DNA of 64,000 nt, from contig UCJA01000004.1 in NCBI GenBank assembly GCA_900472675.1, positions 310,532 through 374,531 of the forward strand. Direction: 5' to 3'. The stretch comes from Hyphomicrobiales bacterium. Lineage in GTDB: Bacteria > Pseudomonadota > Alphaproteobacteria > Rhizobiales > Rhizobiaceae. The notes beneath the pieces were generated by a model. It saw only the letters and a program-made list of their open reading frames with translations, was not told the origin of the DNA and ran no database searches. Shown here one piece after another: positions 59,703-64,000 of the stretch. How positions within the stretch are numbered: the first letter of the stretch is position 1; each line of letters starts with the position of its first letter. The position numbers and the translations under genes are program-made.

Positions 59703-62051
59703 ATGGGTGTCGAAGGAATTGGTGCGCGCGTCGCCCGCAAGGAAGACAAGCGATTTCTGACAGGCAAGGGCAGGTATACGGACGACATGTCCGTTCCGGG
59801 CATGAAATACGCCTGCTTCGTGCGCAGCCCGCATGCTCATGCAAAGATCCTCAGCATCGACGTGTCGGCGGCGAAAGTCATGCCCGGCGTGATCGACGTG
59901 CTGGACGGCCACCAGCTGCAGGCGGACGGGATCGGCAACCTCATCTGCGGCTGGATGATCCATTCCAAGGACGGCTCGCCGATGAAGATGGGTGCCTGGC
60001 GCCCGCTTGCCTATGAGACGGTGCGCTATGTGGGCGATGCGATCGCGATCGTGGTGGCCGACAGTTCCGGCCAAGCGCGCGATGCGGCCGAGGCCGTGGT
60101 GATCGAGTTCGACGAACTGCCGGCGGTGACCGAAGCGCTGACGGCGCTCGAAGGCGGCTCGCCGCAGATCCATCCGGAAGCGCCCGGCAACCTGATCTTT
60201 GACTGGCAGATTGGCGAAGCGGATGCCACCGACAAGGCGATCGCATCGGCCGCCCATGTGACGGAGATCGAGATCCGCAACAACCGGCTGTCGCCGAACC
60301 CGATGGAGCCGCGCGCGACGCTTGGCATCTATGATGCGTCGGAGGATCACTACACCTGCTACACGACCAGCCAGAACCCGCATGTGGCGCGGCTGGTGAT
60401 GAGCGCCTTCTACAATGTGGCGCCGGAAAACAAGCTGCGGGTGATTGCGCCCGACGTCGGCGGCGGCTTCGGCTCGAAGATCTACATCTATCCCGAAGAG
60501 ATCGTCTGTCTCTGGGCCTCCAAGAAGACCGGCGTGCCGGTGAAATGGACGTCCGACCGCACGGAAGCCTTCCTGACCGATGCGCATGGACGCGATCACG
60601 TGTCGCAGGTGAAGATGGCGTTTGACGCCAACAACCGCATCACCGCGCTGAAGGTGGATACGGTCGCCAACCTCGGCGCCTATATGTCGTTGTTTTCGTC
60701 GGCGGTGCCCACCTATCTCTATGCGACGCTGCTGTCTGGCCAGTATGCGATCCCGGCGATCCACGCCAATGTCCGCACGGTCTATACCAATACGGTTCCG
60801 GTGGATGCCTATCGCGGCGCCGGGCGGCCGGAGGCGACCTATCTGCTGGAGCGGACGATGGAAACCGCGGCGCGCGAGCTCGGCGTTTCGCCGGCGGAGC
60901 TGCGCCGGGTGAACTTCATCCGCAGCTTCCCCTATCAGACGCCGGTGATCATGAACTATGACGCGGGCGACTACGAAGCATCGCTGAATGCGGCAATGCA
61001 GGCGGCCGACTGGGCCGGCTTCGAAACGCGGCGGGCGGCCGCGGCGGCCAAGGGCATGAAGCGCGGCATCGGCATGAGCTGTTATATCGAAGCTTGCGGC
61101 ATTGCGCCGTCGGCGGCGGTCGGATCGCTCGGCGCCGGCGTCGGCTTGTGGGAATCGGCCGAGGTGCGGGTCAATGCGGTCGGCACGATCGAGGTGCTGA
61201 CCGGTTCGCACAGCCACGGCCAGGGCCATGAGACGACGTTTGCGCAGCTCGTAGCGGGCCGGCTCGGCGTGCCGCTCGACAGCATCAACATCGTGCACGG
61301 CGACACGGACAAGGTGCAGATGGGCATGGGCACCTATGGCTCACGCTCCGGTGCCGTCGGCATGTCGGCGGTCGTCAAGGCGCTCGACAAGGTCGAGGCG
61401 AAGGCAAAGAAGATCGCCGCGCATCTGATGGAGGCGGACGAGCAGGACATCGTGATCGAAAACGGCGAGCTGAAGATCGCCGGGACCGACAAGACGCTGC
61501 CGTGGTTCCAGGTGGCGCTGGCTGCCTATACGGCCCACAACCTGCCGGCCGGGATGGAGCCGGGCCTCAAGGAAACCGCCTTCTACGACCCGTCCAACTT
61601 CACCTTTCCCGCCGGCTGTTACATCGCCGAAGTGGAGATCGACCCGGAAACCGGCAAGACGGAGATCGTGCAGTTCGTTGCGGCGGATGATTTCGGCAAC
61701 ATCATCAACCCGATGATCGTCGAGGGCCAGGTGCACGGCGGGCTGGCGCAAGGGATCGGCCAGGCGCTCCTGGAAAACGTCCAGTATGACAGGGACACGG
61801 GGCAGCTGCTGACGGCAAGCTTCATGGACTACGCCATGCCGCGGGCCGACGACCTGCCATCGTTCACGCTGTCGCATCAGAACACGCCGTGCCCGGGCAA
61901 CCCGCTCGGCATCAAGGGCTGTGGCGAGGCCGGTGCGATCGGCTCGCCGCCGGCGCTGATCAACGCCATCACCGATGCCATCGGCCATAACCGGATGACG
62001 ATGCCCGCCACGCCGATGAAGGTCTGGCACGCATTGCAGGCCACGCACTGA
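59703..62051 (+). CDS. coxL: molybdenum subunit of a form II CoxL-type hydroxylase
   Basis: The large molybdopterin-cytosine-dinucleotide subunit (782 residues) of the xanthine-oxidase superfamily. It starts [20 protein letters not shown] and has the cofactor motifs [32 protein letters not shown] and the C-terminal [18 protein letters not shown] with the catalytic glutamate. The active-site loop reads AYRGAGR, the form II signature, not the AYxCSFR loop of proven CO dehydrogenases, so the substrate may be something other than CO. ATG at 59703 follows GGAGGA. Probably in the cytoplasm. Confidence 0.94.
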   Translation: MGVEGIGARVARKEDKRFLTGKGRYTDDMSVPGMKYACFVRSPHAHAKILSIDVSAAKVMPGVIDVLDGHQLQADGIGNLICGWMIHSKDGSPMKMGAWRPLAYETVRYVGDAIAIVVADSSGQARDAAEAVVIEFDELPAVTEALTALEGGSPQIHPEAPGNLIFDWQIGEADATDKAIASAAHVTEIEIRNNRLSPNPMEPRATLGIYDASEDHYTCYTTSQNPHVARLVMSAFYNVAPENKLRVIAPDVGGGFGSKIYIYPEEIVCLWASKKTGVPVKWTSDRTEAFLTDAHGRDHVSQVKMAFDANNRITALKVDTVANLGAYMSLFSSAVPTYLYATLLSGQYAIPAIHANVRTVYTNTVPVDAYRGAGRPEATYLLERTMETAARELGVSPAELRRVNFIRSFPYQTPVIMNYDAGDYEASLNAAMQAADWAGFETRRAAAAAKGMKRGIGMSCYIEACGIAPSAAVGSLGAGVGLWESAEVRVNAVGTIEVLTGSHSHGQGHETTFAQLVAGRLGVPLDSINIVHGDTDKVQMGMGTYGSRSGAVGMSAVVKALDKVEAKAKKIAAHLMEADEQDIVIENGELKIAGTDKTLPWFQVALAAYTAHNLPAGMEPGLKETAFYDPSNFTFPAGCYIAEVEIDPETGKTEIVQFVAADDFGNIINPMIVEGQVHGGLAQGIGQALLENVQYDRDTGQLLTASFMDYAMPRADDLPSFTLSHQNTPCPGNPLGIKGCGEAGAIGSPPALINAITDAIGHNRMTMPATPMKVWHALQATH

Positions 62052-62063
62052 GGGGGAAAAGAC

Positions 62064-62861
62064 ATGTATGCAACGAGCTATCATCGCGCCTCCTCCGTCG
62101 ACGAGGCCGTCAGTTTGCGGGGCACTGCGGAGGACGGCAAATACTTGGCGGGCGGCATGACGCTCATCTCGACGATGAAGCAGAGGCTGGCCGCACCGAG
62201 TGATCTCATTGACCTTCGGCATATCTCGCAGCTGGCGGGGATCTCCGTCGAGGGACGGACGGTCAGGATCGGGGCTGCCACACGCCATGCGGATGTCGCG
62301 TCGTCGCAGGCGATCCGGGCCGTGTGTCCGGCGATCTGCGACCTGGCGAGCCATATCGGCGATCCGCATGTGCGGCAGATGGGGACGATCGGCGGTTCGG
62401 TCGCCAATAATGATCCGGCCGCGGACTATCCGTCAGCGGTGCTGGGGCTTGGAGCAACGGTGGTGACCAACCAGCGCAGCATTCCCGCCGACGACTACTT
62501 TACCGGGCTGTTCGAGACGGCGCTGGAAGAGCGTGAAATCCTCACCGCGATCGTTTTCGAGGCGCCGGAGAAGGCGGGCTATGCCAAGTTTGCCAACCCG
62601 GCCTCGCGTTACGCCATGACCGGCGTCTTCGTGGCGAAGACAGCGGGTGGCGTTCGCGTGGCGGTGACCGGGGCAGGTGCCGGCGGCGTGTTCCGGCATG
62701 CGGGCATGGAACAGGCGCTCTCGGCGCAGTGGTCGCCCGATGCGCTGAACGCGGTTGCGGTGGATCCGTCGAACCTGATGACGGACATGCATGCAGATGC
62801 CGACTACAGGGCCAATCTGATCAAGGTCATGGCGAAACGCGCCGTCGCGAAGGCAGGATAA
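62064..62861 (+). CDS. coxM: FAD-binding subunit of the CODH-type hydroxylase
   Basis: The medium flavoprotein subunit (265 residues). FAD-binding motifs are [15 protein letters not shown] (residues about 30-44) and [20 protein letters not shown] (about 112-131); the C-terminal CO_deh_flav_C domain is present. It passes electrons from coxS to the acceptor. It lies 12 bases after coxL. No maturation genes (coxDEF, xdhC-like) are present in this window. Confidence 0.93.
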   Translation: MYATSYHRASSVDEAVSLRGTAEDGKYLAGGMTLISTMKQRLAAPSDLIDLRHISQLAGISVEGRTVRIGAATRHADVASSQAIRAVCPAICDLASHIGDPHVRQMGTIGGSVANNDPAADYPSAVLGLGATVVTNQRSIPADDYFTGLFETALEEREILTAIVFEAPEKAGYAKFANPASRYAMTGVFVAKTAGGVRVAVTGAGAGGVFRHAGMEQALSAQWSPDALNAVAVDPSNLMTDMHADADYRANLIKVMAKRAVAKAG

Positions 62862-62955
62862 TCGATTCGCCTGCTCGCGGGAGGTGGCGGAGACGCCGCC
62901 TTTCGCCCTGCAGCCGGGTTGCACGATTGGCATCTGCGCGGTCGCTCATATTTTT

Positions 62956-62972
62956 ATTTGAATCATTCCAAA
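62956..62972. promoter_or_regulatory. candidate Irr (ICE-like) box upstream of hemA
   Basis: On the minus strand the 17 bases read TTTGGAATGATTCAAAT, matching the Irr-box consensus TTTRGAANNRTTCYAAA at all but two positions. It lies 100 bases before the hemA start codon, within the 210-base coxM-hemA gap. The match is visible; binding is inferred. Confidence 0.5.
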
Positions 62973-63071
62973 AAAGCGGGCGTTTTGCCGCAGGCCAATT
63001 GGAATCGCCCTAGCCGGGGTTGACGAAGAGCCTGCCTGGACCCAAAACCAGACCAGGTTCTGGAGTGAGAC

Positions 63072-64000
63072 ATGGATTTCGAGGCATTTTTCAAGGGCGA
63101 GCTTGACGCGCTGCACCAGGAAGGTCGGTACCGGGTTTTTGCCGATCTGGAGCGGCACCGGGGCAGTTTCCCGCGCGCCACGCGTCATACGCCGGAGGGT
63201 GTCCGCGACGTCACGGTCTGGTGTTCGAACGACTATCTGGGCATGGGCCAGCACCCATCAGTGGTGGCGGCCATGCACGAGGCGATCGAGCACTGTGGCG
63301 CGGGTGCGGGAGGCACTCGGAATATCTCTGGTACGACCCACTACCATGTTCTCCTGGAACAGGAGCTGGCCGACCTGCACGGCAAGGAAGCCTCGCTGGT
63401 CTTTACCTCCGGCTACATCTCCAACTGGGCAAGCCTCGGAACGCTCGGCCAGAAGATCCCCGGGCTGATCATTTTTTCCGATGCGCTGAACCATGCCTCG
63501 ATGATCGAGGGCATCCGCTATGCGAAATGCGAGCGGGTGATCTGGAAGCACAACGATCTGGCCGACCTCGAGGCCAAGCTGAAGGCCGCCGATCCGAAGG
63601 CGCCGAAGATGATTGCCTTCGAGAGCGTCTATTCGATGGATGGCGATATCGCGCCAATCAAGGAAATCTGCGATCTCGCCGACAAATACGGCGCGATGAC
63701 CTATCTGGACGAAGTTCATGCGGTGGGCATGTACGGTCCGCGCGGCGGCGGCATTGCCGAGCGCGAGGGCCTGATGGACCGGCTGACCGTGATCGAAGGC
63801 ACGCTCGGCAAGGCGTTCGGCGTGATGGGCGGCTATATCGCGGCCTCGACGGCGCTTTGCGACTTCATCCGCTCGTTTGCCTCGGGCTTCATCTTCACGA
63901 CGGCCATACCTCCGGCGCTGGCCGCCGGTGCGATCGCCTCGATCCAGCACCTGAAGGCCAGCCCCTTCGAGCGGCTGCGTCACCAGGACCGGGTGAAGAA
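63072..64000 (+). CDS. hemA: 5-aminolevulinate synthase, N-terminal part
   Basis: The first step of heme synthesis in alphaproteobacteria: glycine plus succinyl-CoA give 5-aminolevulinate, using PLP. About 309 of 400-odd residues are visible before the window ends; the frame is open with no stop. Landmarks are [48 protein letters not shown], the PLP-contact region [18 protein letters not shown], and the PLP-lysine in [20 protein letters not shown] lies upstream of the ATG. Its substrate succinyl-CoA comes from sucAB/lpdA and sucCD earlier in the window. Confidence 0.97.
   Translation, partial: MDFEAFFKGELDALHQEGRYRVFADLERHRGSFPRATRHTPEGVRDVTVWCSNDYLGMGQHPSVVAAMHEAIEHCGAGAGGTRNISGTTHYHVLLEQELADLHGKEASLVFTSGYISNWASLGTLGQKIPGLIIFSDALNHASMIEGIRYAKCERVIWKHNDLADLEAKLKAADPKAPKMIAFESVYSMDGDIAPIKEICDLADKYGAMTYLDEVHAVGMYGPRGGGIAEREGLMDRLTVIEGTLGKAFGVMGGYIAASTALCDFIRSFASGFIFTTAIPPALAAGAIASIQHLKASPFERLRHQDRVK

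Noticed and set aside
59085..62051. Naming the molybdenum hydroxylase a true CO dehydrogenase.
   Set aside because: The large-subunit loop is AYRGAGR (form II), lacking the cysteine loop of proven CO-oxidising enzymes.
63020..63048. A hemA promoter with TTGACG and a -10 17 bases downstream.
   Set aside because: The -35 is good but the -10 position reads CAAAAC, too far from consensus to list as a feature.
63103..63468. A 121-residue frame at the right edge.
   Set aside because: It is out of frame with hemA, which reads through from 63072 to the window end with all aminolevulinate synthase motifs.

Overview
The window is chromosomal DNA from an alphaproteobacterium, most likely a Rhizobiales member close to Rhizobium/Agrobacterium. 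This rests on high GC with dense coding, the gene order mdh-sucCD-sucAB-lpdA, an atpHAGDC block separate from the Fo genes, a Shemin-type hemA, an Omp19-like AprI/Inh lipoprotein, and a palindromic intergenic repeat of the rhizobial RIME type. No tRNA, rRNA, CRISPR array, prophage or insertion sequence was seen. No gap between genes exceeds 300 bases.

Layout. (1) 1-4279: tail of tsaD, gpsA, a YciI-like protein, an EVE-domain protein, a small methyltransferase and a KgtP-like transporter. A small charged secreted protein follows on the minus strand. (2) 5232-8677: sdhCDAB, succinate dehydrogenase. (3) 8838-10558: an outer-membrane lipoprotein and the ZapE ATPase. (4) 10733-20854: TCA genes mdh, sucC, sucD, sucA, sucB, lpdA, with a MAPEG membrane protein between sucB and lpdA and a cytochrome b561 after lpdA. 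(5) 20859-26802: TraB/GumN-like protein, xerC, an acyltransferase, priA and a small membrane protein. (6) 27063-32059: F1 ATP synthase atpHAGDC. (7) 32117-37142: an accessory catabolic cluster with a LysR regulator, iron-type alcohol dehydrogenase, aldehyde dehydrogenase and mandelate-racemase-like enolase. (8) 37233-46188: a LysR regulator, a soluble NAD-linked molybdenum formate dehydrogenase (fdsGBA-fdhD-fdsD) and an oxalate/formate-family transporter. (9) 46382-51738: an aldo/keto reductase and two soluble double-PAS chemoreceptors flanking cheW. (10) 51906-58361: tamA-tamB, outer-membrane assembly. (11) 58538-62861: a glycine-zipper lipoprotein and a form II CoxSLM-type molybdenum hydroxylase. 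(12) 63072-end: hemA, cut by the window edge.

How it fits together. Most of the window is central aerobic energy metabolism: the lower TCA cycle, Complex II, ATP synthase, and heme synthesis starting from succinyl-CoA. The accessory parts add electron input from formate and possibly another small substrate through molybdenum enzymes, plus energy-taxis-type receptors that could sense redox state.

I found no wholly new system that the sequence alone can prove. The best leads are: a candidate Irr (ICE-like) box upstream of hemA, a perfect CtrA-type box before the secreted charged protein, a perfect LysR-type dyad ahead of fdsGBA, a transporter whose C-terminus looks like a fused small subunit, the twin PAS receptor/cheW unit, and the uncharacterised ADH-ALDH-enolase cluster.
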